Assembly: GCA_030715135.1 (NCBI GenBank)
Contig: JAUYVH010000006.1
Location: 73,314 to 137,313, forward strand
Length of the DNA stretch: 64,000 nt
Reading direction: 5' to 3'
Source of the DNA: Keguizhuia sedimenti
Lineage (GTDB): Bacteria > Pseudomonadota > Gammaproteobacteria > Burkholderiales > Burkholderiaceae_D
Shown: positions 20,577-29,956 of the stretch, piece after piece
Layout of the letters: the number at the start of each line of letters is the position of its first letter
Position numbering within the stretch: position 1 is the stretch's first letter
The notes under the pieces: model-generated
Database searches by the model: none
Told to the model about the DNA's origin: nothing
The model's input: the letters and a program-made list of their open reading frames with translations, nothing else
Made by a program: the position numbers and the translations under genes

Positions 20577-20591
20577 AAACGAGGAGCTGAC

Positions 20592-20933
20592 ATGGCCCAC
20601 ATTACCCAGCCGATTATGGCTTTGACGAACGTACCGGACATGGACACGGCACGCGCGATCGCGCGCCGGCTGGTAGAAAATCGCGTGGCTGCCTGCGTGA
20701 ATTGCCTGCCGCAGGTAAATTCCATTTATCGCTGGCAAAATACCGTGGAGGAAGCATCCGAAATAACGCTTTTGATAAAAACGACACATAGGCGCTATTC
20801 GGAAATGGAGGCAATGATCAAGGAAATGCACCCCTACGAATTGCCGGAAATCGTTGCACTTGCAATTGCTGAAGGGTTACCCGCATATCTGAAATGGATC
20901 GAGCAGGAAACGCAAACGGATGAAACGATTTAA
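20592..20933 (+). CDS. cutA: CutA1 family divalent-cation tolerance protein
   Basis: CutA1 proteins are small, very stable cytoplasmic trimers. They were first linked to copper tolerance in E. coli, though their real role is unsettled. The 113-residue product shows the core segments NVPDMDTARAIARRLVENRVAACVN (near residues 13-37) and SIYRWQNTVEEASE (about 44-57), and the HPYELPEIVALAI motif near 80-92. It follows a GAGGAGCT site and overlaps the start of dsbD by 14 bases. The same cutA-dsbD linkage is well known in E. coli and relatives. Confidence 0.93.
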   Translation: MAHITQPIMALTNVPDMDTARAIARRLVENRVAACVNCLPQVNSIYRWQNTVEEASEITLLIKTTHRRYSEMEAMIKEMHPYELPEIVALAIAEGLPAYLKWIEQETQTDETI

Positions 20934-22782
20934 TCTCCCCAGAATACTGCCGGAAGTGGTTCGTGCACTTTTATGGGTTGTGCTCGCTTCGGCGCTTGCG
21001 GTCGCGCTGACACCGGGCAAGGCCATTGCGGCGGATGAATTCCTTCCGCCCGAGGAAGCCTTTCGCTTTTCCGCCAGCATGCCTGACGCGAATACCGTCG
21101 AAGTCAGGTTTGCAATCGCGGATGGTTATTACATGTATCGTGAGCGCTTCGCATTCCGTACTGAAGGCGCCAAACTCGGTGAAGCGGTCTTTCCGCAGGG
21201 AGTAGTCAAGTACGATGAAACATTTCAAAAGGATGTGGAAACTTATAAAAAACAGGTCTCCATCAGGTTGCCAGTCGAGGTGCAAGGCCAATTTACACTG
21301 GCGGTAACCAGTCAGGGGTGCTCCGATAAGGGATTGTGCTATCCGCCGATGGAATCAAAAGTGCAGTTGCCATTCACCGGCAAGCAAGGTCTGCTGGGGG
21401 CGATCTCCGCAATTCCGCAGGCCTTGTCCAGTGCCTCCGGTTCCGGCAATGTCTCCTTGCCTGCCCAGAACAGCAAGACCAGCGCCGCCAATGAACAGCC
21501 TGATGTGTTCCCGGATTCGGAAATGGGGCGAATTGAAGCATCCCTGCAGGGAAGAAATCTGTCGGTGATCCTGCCCTTGTTTCTGCTGCTGGGTTTGGGC
21601 TTGTCGTTCACGCCTTGCGTCTTGCCTATGGTGCCAATCCTGTCTTCAATCATCGTGGGTGAAGGCGGACAACTTCGACGCAGCCGCGGCTTCATGCTAT
21701 CCGTTGCCTATTCGCTTGGGATGGCCCTGGTTTATACAGCGCTGGGTGTCGCTGCCGGATTGGCAGGCGAAGGACTTGGCGCGCAATTACAGAATCCCTG
21801 GGCACTCAGCACGTTTGCCTTGCTCATGGTGATCCTGTCGCTGTCCATGTTCGGTGTCTACCAATTGCAGGTGCCGGCTGCGCTACAGGCAAAACTCATG
21901 CAGGTTTCCAGCAAGCAGGCGAACGGTAAGCTGTTCGGCGTTTTTTTGATGGGAGCAATCTCTGCGCTGATAGTCGGCCCATGCGTGGCTGCGCCCTTGG
22001 CGGGTATCCTGGTCTACATCGGCCAGACTAAGGATGTAGTGATTGGCGGATCCGCATTATTTGCGATGGCAATCGGCATGAGCGTTCCATTACTGCTGGT
22101 TGGAGTTTCCGCCGGTACACTGCTGCCACGTACTGGCGCATGGATGGAACTGGTCAAGCGCTTTTTCGGCGTGCTGCTTCTGGCCGTGGCTTTATGGATG
22201 ATTTCGCCGGTTGTTCCCGCAGCAGTGTACATGTTGGGATGGGCATTGATCGGCATTGGATACGGCATGCATTTGCTGTGGATGAAGCGGGCCGGATGGC
22301 TGGCAAAAGCCTTTGGCGTCTTTTTTGTAATATTGGGTGCGATACAGTTGATTGGTCTTGCCAGCGGCGGGCGCGATGCATTTGCACCTCTAGCCCACTT
22401 GCGCTCCGTTCCCGAGCAGCACGTCGTATTTGAGCGGATCAAATCAGAAAAAGACTTGGAAGCTGCGCTCGCAAAGGCAAAGGGCAAAATAATCATGCTG
22501 GACTTTTATGCAGACTGGTGCGTGTCCTGCAAGGAGATGGAAAAATTTACGTTTTCCGATTCCCGCGTGCGCGCATATTTTGACGAAATGCAACTCTTGC
22601 AAATCGATGTCACTGCCAACAACGAAGACGACAAGGCCATGCTAAAACGTTTCAATTTATTTGGCCCGCCCGGCATTATTTTCTTTAATCAGGATGGTCA
22701 AGAGCTTCGGTCCGCTCGCGTGATCGGCTATCAGAACGCCGAAAAATTTTTAGTTACGCTCAAGCAGGTGACACAACCTTGA
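20920..22782 (+). CDS. dsbD: Thiol:disulfide interchange protein DsbD
   Basis: DsbD carries reducing power from cytoplasmic thioredoxin across the inner membrane to DsbC, DsbG and cytochrome c maturation proteins. The 620-residue product has a signal peptide (to about residue 38), an alpha domain with the cysteine pair in SQGCSDKGLCYPP (near 133 and 139), a membrane domain with paired cysteines in TPCVLPM (near 232) and GPCVAAP (near 354), and a thioredoxin-like gamma domain with CVSC at 534-537. All six catalytic cysteines are therefore visible. It overlaps cutA by 14 bases. Its location close to the cytochrome c maturation genes fits its function. Confidence 0.96.
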   Translation: MKRFNLPRILPEVVRALLWVVLASALAVALTPGKAIAADEFLPPEEAFRFSASMPDANTVEVRFAIADGYYMYRERFAFRTEGAKLGEAVFPQGVVKYDETFQKDVETYKKQVSIRLPVEVQGQFTLAVTSQGCSDKGLCYPPMESKVQLPFTGKQGLLGAISAIPQALSSASGSGNVSLPAQNSKTSAANEQPDVFPDSEMGRIEASLQGRNLSVILPLFLLLGLGLSFTPCVLPMVPILSSIIVGEGGQLRRSRGFMLSVAYSLGMALVYTALGVAAGLAGEGLGAQLQNPWALSTFALLMVILSLSMFGVYQLQVPAALQAKLMQVSSKQANGKLFGVFLMGAISALIVGPCVAAPLAGILVYIGQTKDVVIGGSALFAMAIGMSVPLLLVGVSAGTLLPRTGAWMELVKRFFGVLLLAVALWMISPVVPAAVYMLGWALIGIGYGMHLLWMKRAGWLAKAFGVFFVILGAIQLIGLASGGRDAFAPLAHLRSVPEQHVVFERIKSEKDLEAALAKAKGKIIMLDFYADWCVSCKEMEKFTFSDSRVRAYFDEMQLLQIDVTANNEDDKAMLKRFNLFGPPGIIFFNQDGQELRSARVIGYQNAEKFLVTLKQVTQP

Positions 22783-22840
22783 TCGGGTCATTCCCGGATT
22801 ATTCATAGCAAAAGATAATTTGCATAATCGTTAATAATCG

Positions 22841-22870
22841 TTGAATGCGCCCGTGGCTTTCCGCTATAGT
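22841..22870 (+). promoter_or_regulatory. Probable sigma-70 promoter for the peroxiredoxin gene
   Basis: TTGAAT (22841-22846) and TATAGT (22865-22870) are 18 bases apart, ending 36 bases before the start codon. The upstream AT-rich stretch (22805-22840) contains repeated TAATCGTTAA-like elements that could bind a regulator, but it does not match a clear OxyR site. Confidence 0.5.
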
Positions 22871-22906
22871 AGTGTTTTGTGCAAACTGCAACTTAAGGAG
22901 AAGGTC

Positions 22907-23545
22907 ATGACCTTACGCTTGGGCGACACTGCGCCGGATTTTGAGCAAGATTCTTCGATCGGCAAAATTAAATTTCATGAATGGGCAGGAGACTCCTGGG
23001 TAGTGCTGTTTTCGCATCCAGCTGACTTTACGCCTGTATGCACGACGGAGCTCGGTCTGACGGCAAAGCTGAAAGGCGAGTTCGACAAGCGCAATGTGAA
23101 AGCGATTGCCTTGTCGGTCGATCCGGCAGACAAGCACAATGAGTGGATCAAGGATATCGAGGAAACCCAAAAAACCGTAGTGGGTTTTCCCATCATTGCT
23201 GACGTCGACAAGAAAGTCTCGGGCCTGTACGACATGATTCACCCCAATCAATCTGAAACCGCCACGGTGCGTTCCTTGTTCGTCATTGACCCGAAAAAGA
23301 AAGTGCGCCTGATCATCACTTATCCGATGAGCACGGGCCGGAATTTCGATGAGGTCTTGCGGGTTATTGATGCTTTGCAATTAACCGATGGTTATACCGT
23401 TGCAACGCCGGGCAACTGGCGTGACGGCGACGACGTGATCATTCCTCTCAGCGTGCAGGATGAGGCAGTCATCAAACAGAAGTACCCCAAGGGTTATACG
23501 TCGCCGCGTCCGTATCTGCGGATTACGCCGCAGCCGAATAAGTAA
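22907..23545 (+). CDS. 1-Cys peroxiredoxin (Prx6 family, LsfA-like)
   Basis: This cytoplasmic peroxidase reduces hydrogen peroxide and organic hydroperoxides. The 212-residue product has the peroxidatic cysteine Cys45 in ADFTPVCTTELG. The length and the C-terminal extension ending in YLRITPQPNK place it in the Prx6 group (LsfA and relatives), which act with a single catalytic cysteine. I chose the ATG at 22907 because AAGGAGAA (22895-22902) precedes it; the longer frame reads through the promoter. It is flanked upstream by a sigma-70 promoter and downstream by a terminator, so it is probably a single-gene unit. Confidence 0.93.
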   Translation: MTLRLGDTAPDFEQDSSIGKIKFHEWAGDSWVVLFSHPADFTPVCTTELGLTAKLKGEFDKRNVKAIALSVDPADKHNEWIKDIEETQKTVVGFPIIADVDKKVSGLYDMIHPNQSETATVRSLFVIDPKKKVRLIITYPMSTGRNFDEVLRVIDALQLTDGYTVATPGNWRDGDDVIIPLSVQDEAVIKQKYPKGYTSPRPYLRITPQPNK

Positions 23546-23557
23546 AATAAGTAAATG

Positions 23558-23585
23558 AAAAAGCCCATCTTCGGACGGGCTTTTT
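23558..23585 (+). terminator. Rho-independent terminator after the peroxiredoxin gene
   Basis: AAAAAGCCC (23558-23566) and GGGCTTTTT (23577-23585) close a hairpin that contains a CTTCGG tetraloop core. The run of A on the left means it could also work on the opposite strand for hemB, whose stop lies about 55 bases downstream. Confidence 0.88.
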
Positions 23586-23639
23586 GTTGAGGTATGGCGT
23601 GATAATGGCCGCAAGTGCGCCACGGGCATTATTCGCTAG

Positions 23640-24662
<1,023 letters not shown>

Positions 24663-24704
24663 TTACAGATACATACAAAAATATGCGCCAGATTCCTGAA
24701 ATAT

Positions 24705-24732
24705 GAAACTTTTCTTAGCCGATCGTCTCAGA
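24705..24732 (+). promoter_or_regulatory. ECF/sigma-E-like promoter for the engB-hemB small RNA
   Basis: GAAACTT (24705-24711) resembles the GGAACTT -35 element of sigma-E promoters. TCAGA (24728-24732) is a fair -10 match after 16 bases, the normal spacing. Transcription would start near 24737-24739, exactly where the first RNA hairpin begins. No good sigma-70 promoter was seen on this strand. The call is by eye against the E. coli consensus. Confidence 0.5.
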
Positions 24733-24737
24733 GACTG

Positions 24738-24843
24738 TAGGTGATTTAGTCACCTCCCGCTTCTCCTCCCTGAGCGGGGCCTGCCGTGCTTACGGTAAGG
24801 CATTACTGCCCTGGAGATACTCCCCTTTCTCCAGGGTTTTTTT
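24738..24843 (+). ncRNA. Predicted structured small RNA beside engB
   Basis: About 106 bases with four stem-loops and no reading frame. Stem 1 is AGGTGA (24739-24744) with TCACCT (24750-24755). Stem 2 is CCCGCT (24756-24761) with AGCGGG (24773-24778) around an 11-base pyrimidine-rich loop TCTCCTCCCTG. Stem 3 joins GCCT...CCGT (24779-24787) with ACGG...AGGC (24792-24801). Stem 4 is the terminator. The C-rich loop is complementary to Shine-Dalgarno sequences, as in several trans-acting sRNAs, and the run of seven U residues would suit Hfq. It lies between hemB and engB, both on the other strand. Spot 42 (enterics) and ErsA (Pseudomonas) also lie beside engB. The family is not identified; 6S RNA was considered and set aside. 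Confidence 0.65.
24809..24843 (+). terminator. Rho-independent terminator of the predicted small RNA
   Basis: CCCTGGAGA (24809-24817) and TCTCCAGGG (24828-24836) are perfectly complementary around a ten-base loop, followed by seven T (24837-24843). On the opposite strand there is no T-run, so it does not stop engB transcripts. A + strand terminator between two - strand genes is the main proof that a + strand transcript exists here. Confidence 0.88.
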
Positions 24844-24853
24844 ATGCCCGGAA

Positions 24854-25582
24854 TTATCCATTTTGCAATGGCTTTTCCTGAGGCGGATTGCCGGTTTCCG
24901 TTTCATCGGTCTTGTCATAATCGGCTAAGCCCAACAGTTCCAGAATGCGGTCGTTCGCCTCTTCAATGCCGGTACGCTTGAGTGCCGAAAAAAGCTGCAC
25001 CGTAAATGGAAACGGATTGCCCTTTTCATCAACATAACTGCCAAGTAATGTACGTGCAAGGCGCAAGGTATCGCTTGCCTCGCTCCGGTTCAATTTGTCT
25101 GCTTTGGTCAGCAGACAATGGATCGGTTTGCCGGTTGGGGCAAACCATTCCAGCATCTGGATATCCAGTTCGGTAAATGGACGGCGCGAATCCACGACCA
25201 ATACCAAACCAGCCAGTTGCTGGCGTTGCTGAACGTAGTCGCTTAACAAGTGTTGCCAATGCAGCTTTGCCGAGCCGGATACTTCGGCATAGCCATAGCC
25301 CGGCAGATCTACGAGCATGCCGCGGATTTCCTCCACTCTGGCCTCATCCTTGCGATGCTGGCCGACATGGGCGCCGCCGAGGGAGAAAAAGTTAATGTGT
25401 TGAGTGCGGCCGGGCGTTTTTGACGCAAAGGCCAATTTTTTCTGGTTACAAAGCAGATTGATTGCAGTCGATTTACCGGCATTGGAGCGGCCGGCAAATG
25501 CAACCTCTGGGACTTGAGTATGAGGCAAGTCTTTCAGATGGTTTGCTGTGGTAAAAAAGCGGGCTTGCCAAAGAATGGACAT
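24854..25582 (-). CDS. engB: Ribosome biogenesis GTPase EngB (YsxC/YihA)
   Basis: EngB is an essential GTPase needed for late assembly of the 50S subunit. The 242-residue product has the P-loop GRSNAGKS at 31-38, the switch region [10 protein letters not shown] and the base-recognition motif TKAD. I chose the ATG at 25582 (SILWQARFF), which gives the usual N-terminus; a start 18 codons earlier adds an unlike sequence. Neither start has a clear Shine-Dalgarno element. The C-terminal tail is polar and ends 10 bases from the terminator of the opposing small RNA. Confidence 0.94.
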   Translation of the reverse strand: MSILWQARFFTTANHLKDLPHTQVPEVAFAGRSNAGKSTAINLLCNQKKLAFASKTPGRTQHINFFSLGGAHVGQHRKDEARVEEIRGMLVDLPGYGYAEVSGSAKLHWQHLLSDYVQQRQQLAGLVLVVDSRRPFTELDIQMLEWFAPTGKPIHCLLTKADKLNRSEASDTLRLARTLLGSYVDEKGNPFPFTVQLFSALKRTGIEEANDRILELLGLADYDKTDETETGNPPQEKPLQNG

Positions 25583-25627
25583 GAAAGGATAGAAAAGTTG
25601 GCAAAGGAGCGAAAATGCTGGAAAGCT

Positions 25628-25690
25628 ATTGTACAATACGGGGTTGTTTGAAGTGGCATTACCGCGCTTGGCTCAGCCAACCATTATAAA
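25628..25690. promoter_or_regulatory. Divergent engB / cytochrome c4 control region with two palindromes
   Basis: ATTGTACAAT (25628-25637) is a perfect palindrome that gives a TACAAT -10-like sequence on both strands. TTGGCTcAGCCAA (25668-25680) is a second, odd-centred palindrome five bases upstream of TATAAA (25685-25690), the likely -10 for the cytochrome gene. The second palindrome occupies the -35 position, which suggests a regulator-dependent promoter. No regulator is identified. Confidence 0.35.
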
Positions 25691-25759
25691 AAAATCGATC
25701 CGCCGCCAGAAGTGCAGGAAAAAGGGCAGAATTTTAATATCAAGTCTCAGGGTGTCTGA

Positions 25760-26419
25760 ATGAATCGTGCGTTCTTACCAGTCGTAAAATCCATGTTCGC
25801 CGCATTGCTGGCGATTTCGTCGCTCACCGTTTCTGCGGCAGAGCAAAAAGCTGCGAAAGCCGATCCGGCAAAGGGCGAGGCGATCTATACCAATGGCGAT
25901 GCGGCACGCAATATCATTGCCTGTGCTTCCTGCCACGGCGCCGCAGGTAATTCGACGATTGTCCAGAACCCCAAGCTATCGGCACAACACGAAGCCTATA
26001 TTTATAAGCAATTGATGGATTTTAGAACGCCTGAGCGCAACAATGCCATCATGACGCCGATTTCCAAGGCATTGACTGAAGACGATATGAAAAATATCGC
26101 GGCCTACTTGAATAACCAGCAAGCGAAACCCGGCGCAGCCAAAAATAAGGATACGGTTGAGCTTGGCAAGAATATTTACCGTGCGGGTATCGCTGAAAAG
26201 AATGTTCCTGCCTGTGCCGGATGCCATAGCCCGAATGGAGCAGGCATCCCTGCTCAGTTTGCCCGCCTGGCAGGCCAGCATCAGGAATATACGGCTGCGC
26301 AGTTGACGAACTTCCGTGGCGGTGCCCGTAAGAACAGTGCGCAAATGACAACGATTGCCAAGCGCCTGTCGGACGATGAAATCAAGGCGGTTTCTGATTA
26401 CATCGCAGGACTGAAATAA
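25760..26419 (+). CDS. Cytochrome c4, diheme
   Basis: This is a periplasmic diheme c-type cytochrome that passes electrons to terminal oxidases. The 219-residue product has a signal peptide ending in SLTVSAAEQ (about residue 28) and two heme-binding motifs, CASCH at 55-59 and CAGCH at 152-156, in two similar halves. It fits the cytochrome c4 family in length and domain layout. The system II maturation genes resB and ccsA follow after a terminator, which fits: they attach heme to such apocytochromes. Confidence 0.93.
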   Translation: MNRAFLPVVKSMFAALLAISSLTVSAAEQKAAKADPAKGEAIYTNGDAARNIIACASCHGAAGNSTIVQNPKLSAQHEAYIYKQLMDFRTPERNNAIMTPISKALTEDDMKNIAAYLNNQQAKPGAAKNKDTVELGKNIYRAGIAEKNVPACAGCHSPNGAGIPAQFARLAGQHQEYTAAQLTNFRGGARKNSAQMTTIAKRLSDDEIKAVSDYIAGLK

Positions 26420-26450
26420 AGAACAATACAGTGAATAGAGATTGAAGGAA

Positions 26451-26483
26451 GGGGGTGGCCAAGGCCGCCCCTTTTGTTTTTTT
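26451..26483 (+). terminator. Rho-independent terminator between cytochrome c4 and resB
   Basis: GGGG-T-GGCC (26452-26460) and GGCC-G-CCCC (26463-26471) form a long stem around AA, followed by TTTTGTTTTTTT. It would stop most cytochrome c4 transcripts before resB and so set a lower expression for the maturation genes. Confidence 0.85.
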
Positions 26484-26516
26484 GAGCTAGAGATTGATAA
26501 AAGCACATCCCGGGAT

Positions 26517-28664
26517 ATGAACCTGAATACTGCTGGACTTGCACCAAAATCCAATCGGCGATGGCTGACCGCTGCAGCGGAATTGTTTTCCTCGATGCGT
26601 TTTGCCATCAGCCTTTTAACGCTGCTGTCGATTGCATCAATTATCGGAACCGTGCTTAAGCAGAACGAGCCGATGACCAATTATGTCAACCAGTTCGGCC
26701 CGTTCTGGTTTGAAGTGTTCGACAAGCTTAGTCTTTATGCAGTGTATTCCGCATGGTGGTTCCTGCTGATCCTGGCATTTCTTGTGCTGTCCACCTCGCT
26801 TTGCATTACACGCAATGCTCCCAAGATGATCAAGGACATGCGCAGCTGGCGGGAAAACGTGCGGGAACAGTCGCTGCGCAACTTTCATCACCGTGTCGAA
26901 TGGGTTGCATCGCAGCCGCGCACGGCAATGGCACAAAACCTGGCTGCGCAAATCCAAGCGAATGGCTACAAGGTGAAAGTCATTGAAAAGGGTGAGGCAT
27001 CTTTAATCGCCGCCAAGCAGGGTGCTGCCAATAAATGGGGCTACATTTTTGCCCATAGCGCTATTGTCATCATTTGTATCGGCGGCTTGCTGGATTCGGA
27101 TTTGCCAATTCGCCTGCAGCAATGGGCCTATGGCAAAACGCCATTCGTCGGCAATGGCATCATCGCCCAAATTCCCGAGCAGCACCGCCTGGGCCTCGGC
27201 AATCCAACCTTTCGCGGCAACACCCTGATTCCTGAAGGGGCAAGCAGCAATACTGCGATCATTCCGCGGCAAAACGGCGTGCTGATTCAGGAGCTGCCAT
27301 TCACGCTTAAGCTGAATAAATTCATTATCGAATATTATTCAACCGGTATGCCCAAGCTGTTCGCCAGTGAAGTTGTGGTAACTGATCATGCAAGCGGCAA
27401 GCAGTTTCCAGCCGTGATCAAGGTGAACCAGCCATTAATTTACAAAGGTCTGGCAGTCTACCAATCCAGTTTCGAGGATGGCGGCAGTAAACTGAAACTT
27501 GACGCGTATGCCATGAAAGGTGGCAAGGCCGCGCCTTTTTCATTGGCTGGCGAAGTCGGCGGCTCGACTCCTCTGAAGAATGCAAACGGTGATGAACTTA
27601 CCATTGAATGGTCCGGCTTTCGGCCGTTCAACGTCGAAAACATGGCCCAGGCTGGAACGGATGCACGCGCGGTCAATCTTGAAAAGCCCTTGAACAAGCA
27701 ATTGATGGAGGGACTCAACCGGCAGCTCGGATCGGCCGCAAAAAGCGACAGCACCAAAGATCTCAAAAACGTCGGGCCCAGCGTGCAATACAAGTTGCGC
27801 GACAAGACTGGCCAAGCACGCGAATACCACAATTACATGCTGCCCGTCATGGCGGATGGCGCCAATGTATTCCTGACCGGCATGCGTGAATCGCCTTCCG
27901 AACCGTTCCGTTATTTGCGCATTCCGGCCGACGAAAACAATTCGGTAGAGGAATGGATGCGCATACGTTCTGCGATCATGAATCCGGAACTGCGCGAAGA
28001 AGCGGCGCGCCGTTATGCGCAGCGTGCATTCGCGGCAACGTCGCAGAATGAAGCATTGCGCGCGCAATTGCAGCAATCCGCGCTGAAGGGCTTGTCTATT
28101 TTCGCAGGCAATGAAAATGAGGCCGGCTTTGTCGCCGTTTCGCGTTTCCTGGAGAAACTGCCTCCGGCCGAGCAAGAGAACGCTGCCGATATTTTCATCA
28201 AGATACTTAACGGCAGCCTGTGGGATTTGTGGCAGGCGGCACGGGAACGCGATGGCTTGAAGGCGCTTAACCCGGATGAAAAAAATACCAGATTCCTGCA
28301 AACTTCGATCAATGCGGTTGCCGATGCGTTTTTCTATGGGGCACCGGTCTACCTGCAACTGAAGGAATTCGAGGAAGTCAAAGCTTCTGTGTTGCAGGTA
28401 ACGCGCTCGCCCGGGAAAAATATTGTCTACTTTGGCTGCTTGCTGCTGGTACTGGGCATTTTCGCCATGTTTTACATACGCGAACGGCGTTTGTGGATTT
28501 GGGTAAAATCCGATGGTGAGAACAGTTCACATGCGCTCATGGCCCTGAGTACACAGCGCAAGACATTGGATTTTGAAAAGGAATTCGAGGCGCTGAAGGC
28601 ACAGTTGTCGGGTGCCGCGCAACCGGACAGCAATGTCGCTGCCCATGAGCAAGTAAAGAAATAG
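26517..28664 (+). CDS. resB: Cytochrome c biogenesis protein ResB (Ccs1)
   Basis: ResB, with CcsA, forms the system II heme-handling complex that exports heme and attaches it to periplasmic apocytochromes. The 715-residue product has hydrophobic segments near residues 30-50, 85-105 and 170-190, a large periplasmic domain, and a last membrane helix near 640-660 (NIVYFGCLLLVLGIFAMFYI). It also has a cytoplasmic tail of about 50 residues. I chose the ATG at 26517 because the longer frame starts inside the preceding terminator. ccsA follows after 37 bases. Confidence 0.92.
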   Translation: MNLNTAGLAPKSNRRWLTAAAELFSSMRFAISLLTLLSIASIIGTVLKQNEPMTNYVNQFGPFWFEVFDKLSLYAVYSAWWFLLILAFLVLSTSLCITRNAPKMIKDMRSWRENVREQSLRNFHHRVEWVASQPRTAMAQNLAAQIQANGYKVKVIEKGEASLIAAKQGAANKWGYIFAHSAIVIICIGGLLDSDLPIRLQQWAYGKTPFVGNGIIAQIPEQHRLGLGNPTFRGNTLIPEGASSNTAIIPRQNGVLIQELPFTLKLNKFIIEYYSTGMPKLFASEVVVTDHASGKQFPAVIKVNQPLIYKGLAVYQSSFEDGGSKLKLDAYAMKGGKAAPFSLAGEVGGSTPLKNANGDELTIEWSGFRPFNVENMAQAGTDARAVNLEKPLNKQLMEGLNRQLGSAAKSDSTKDLKNVGPSVQYKLRDKTGQAREYHNYMLPVMADGANVFLTGMRESPSEPFRYLRIPADENNSVEEWMRIRSAIMNPELREEAARRYAQRAFAATSQNEALRAQLQQSALKGLSIFAGNENEAGFVAVSRFLEKLPPAEQENAADIFIKILNGSLWDLWQAARERDGLKALNPDEKNTRFLQTSINAVADAFFYGAPVYLQLKEFEEVKASVLQVTRSPGKNIVYFGCLLLVLGIFAMFYIRERRLWIWVKSDGENSSHALMALSTQRKTLDFEKEFEALKAQLSGAAQPDSNVAAHEQVKK

Positions 28665-28701
28665 TCCAGGCCTGCGACCCAGGACAGTGATGGAGAATGC
28701 A

Positions 28702-29859
28702 ATGGAATTGACCCAAAAACAAGCCCAGGTGTTTACGCAGCCTGAAGGCTTTTTCAAACGCCTAAGTCCGGTCGACTGGATATACGGAGTCGCCCTGTTG
28801 ATCGCGGCATTCTTTGCGTTGAGCCGTTACGGCGCGCACATGGATATCTATGAAGAAGCCATCTTGATTCTGAGCGCGCCGACCTTCGCGTGGCTTGGCT
28901 GGTACTGGAAGCCGATGCGCTGGTTCGTGGCCTTGCTGGCTGTTCTTGCGCTGTCGGCCATTGCGCTGTACGGCGGCGTCAGCGAAATGGCGGAGCAGAA
29001 ATTTCTATTGAAGTATTTGCTCTCAAGCCAGTCGGCGATCCTGTGGATGAGCACCATGTTTTATTTGTCCACCCTGTTTTACTGGGGCGGATTGATTACT
29101 AGGTCCGATTTCGGCGGTGCGGTGGGCAGCAAACTGTGCTGGGCTGGTGCAGTTTTCGGGTTTGTCGGCATGCTGGTGCGCTGGTACGAGTCCTATCTGC
29201 TCGGCCCGGATATCGGACATATTCCGGTATCGAACCTGTATGAAGTGTTCATCCTGTTCTGCATGATCACGGCCTTGTTTTACCTGTACTACGAGCAACA
29301 CTATGCGACCCGCCAGCTTGGGCCGTTTGTCATGCTGATCATCTCGGCTGCAGTCGGATTTTTGCTGTGGTACATGATCAGCCGCGACGCAGCAGCAATC
29401 CAGCCGCTGGTGCCTGCATTGCAAAGCTGGTGGATGAAGATCCACGTGCCGGCCAACTTCATCGGCTACGGCACATTTGCACTGGCGGCGATGGTTGCCG
29501 TTGCTTATCTGCTGAAGGTGCGTGGCGTGTTTGTTGATCGCCTGCCCGCGCTTGAGGTGCTGGATGACATTATGTACAAAGCCATTGCCGTCGGTTTTGC
29601 TTTCTTTACGATTGCCACCATCCTCGGAGCATTATGGGCAGCGGAAGCATGGGGCGGCTACTGGTCATGGGATCCGAAGGAAACATGGGCATTGATCGTC
29701 TGGCTGAATTATGCAGCCTGGCTGCATATGCGCTTGATGAAGGGGCTGCGCGGGCAAGTTGCCGCCTGGTGGGCCTTGGTTGGGTTGCTGGTAACCACCT
29801 TTGCTTTCCTGGGAGTGAACATGTTCTTGTCGGGATTGCATTCCTATGGCGAGCTCTAA
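28702..29859 (+). CDS. ccsA: Cytochrome c biogenesis protein CcsA (ResC)
   Basis: CcsA is the heme-binding membrane partner of ResB in system II. The 385-residue product is very hydrophobic, with about eight membrane helices, and has the WWD heme-handling motif WGGYWSWDPKE near residues 316-326. Histidines in the flanking loops (for example WMKIHVPANF and AAWLHMRLM) fit the external heme ligands. I chose the ATG at 28702, six bases after GGAG; a GTG and an ATG 12-15 bases upstream are possible. Confidence 0.92.
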   Translation: MELTQKQAQVFTQPEGFFKRLSPVDWIYGVALLIAAFFALSRYGAHMDIYEEAILILSAPTFAWLGWYWKPMRWFVALLAVLALSAIALYGGVSEMAEQKFLLKYLLSSQSAILWMSTMFYLSTLFYWGGLITRSDFGGAVGSKLCWAGAVFGFVGMLVRWYESYLLGPDIGHIPVSNLYEVFILFCMITALFYLYYEQHYATRQLGPFVMLIISAAVGFLLWYMISRDAAAIQPLVPALQSWWMKIHVPANFIGYGTFALAAMVAVAYLLKVRGVFVDRLPALEVLDDIMYKAIAVGFAFFTIATILGALWAAEAWGGYWSWDPKETWALIVWLNYAAWLHMRLMKGLRGQVAAWWALVGLLVTTFAFLGVNMFLSGLHSYGEL

Positions 29860-29956
29860 ATAGCGCAATACAATAAATAAAGCGCATTGCATTTTGTATT
29901 TGGGTCGGCAAGACTTTAAACGAGCCGATTAGCGCAATATCCGGTGCGAGGATGCC

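Noticed and set aside
22805-22840. OxyR binding site upstream of the peroxiredoxin gene
   Set aside because: One ATAG quarter-site matches at the right spacing but the other three are poor; the AT-rich repeats alone do not make an OxyR site.
24720-24843. 6S RNA as identity for the hemB-engB RNA
   Set aside because: The RNA is only about 106 bases, has separate stem-loops with a strong terminator, and lacks the long single hairpin with a central bubble that defines 6S.
26442-26516. Upstream start for resB
   Set aside because: This extension reads through the terminator hairpin of the cytochrome c4 gene and gives a Gly-rich peptide unlike ResB.
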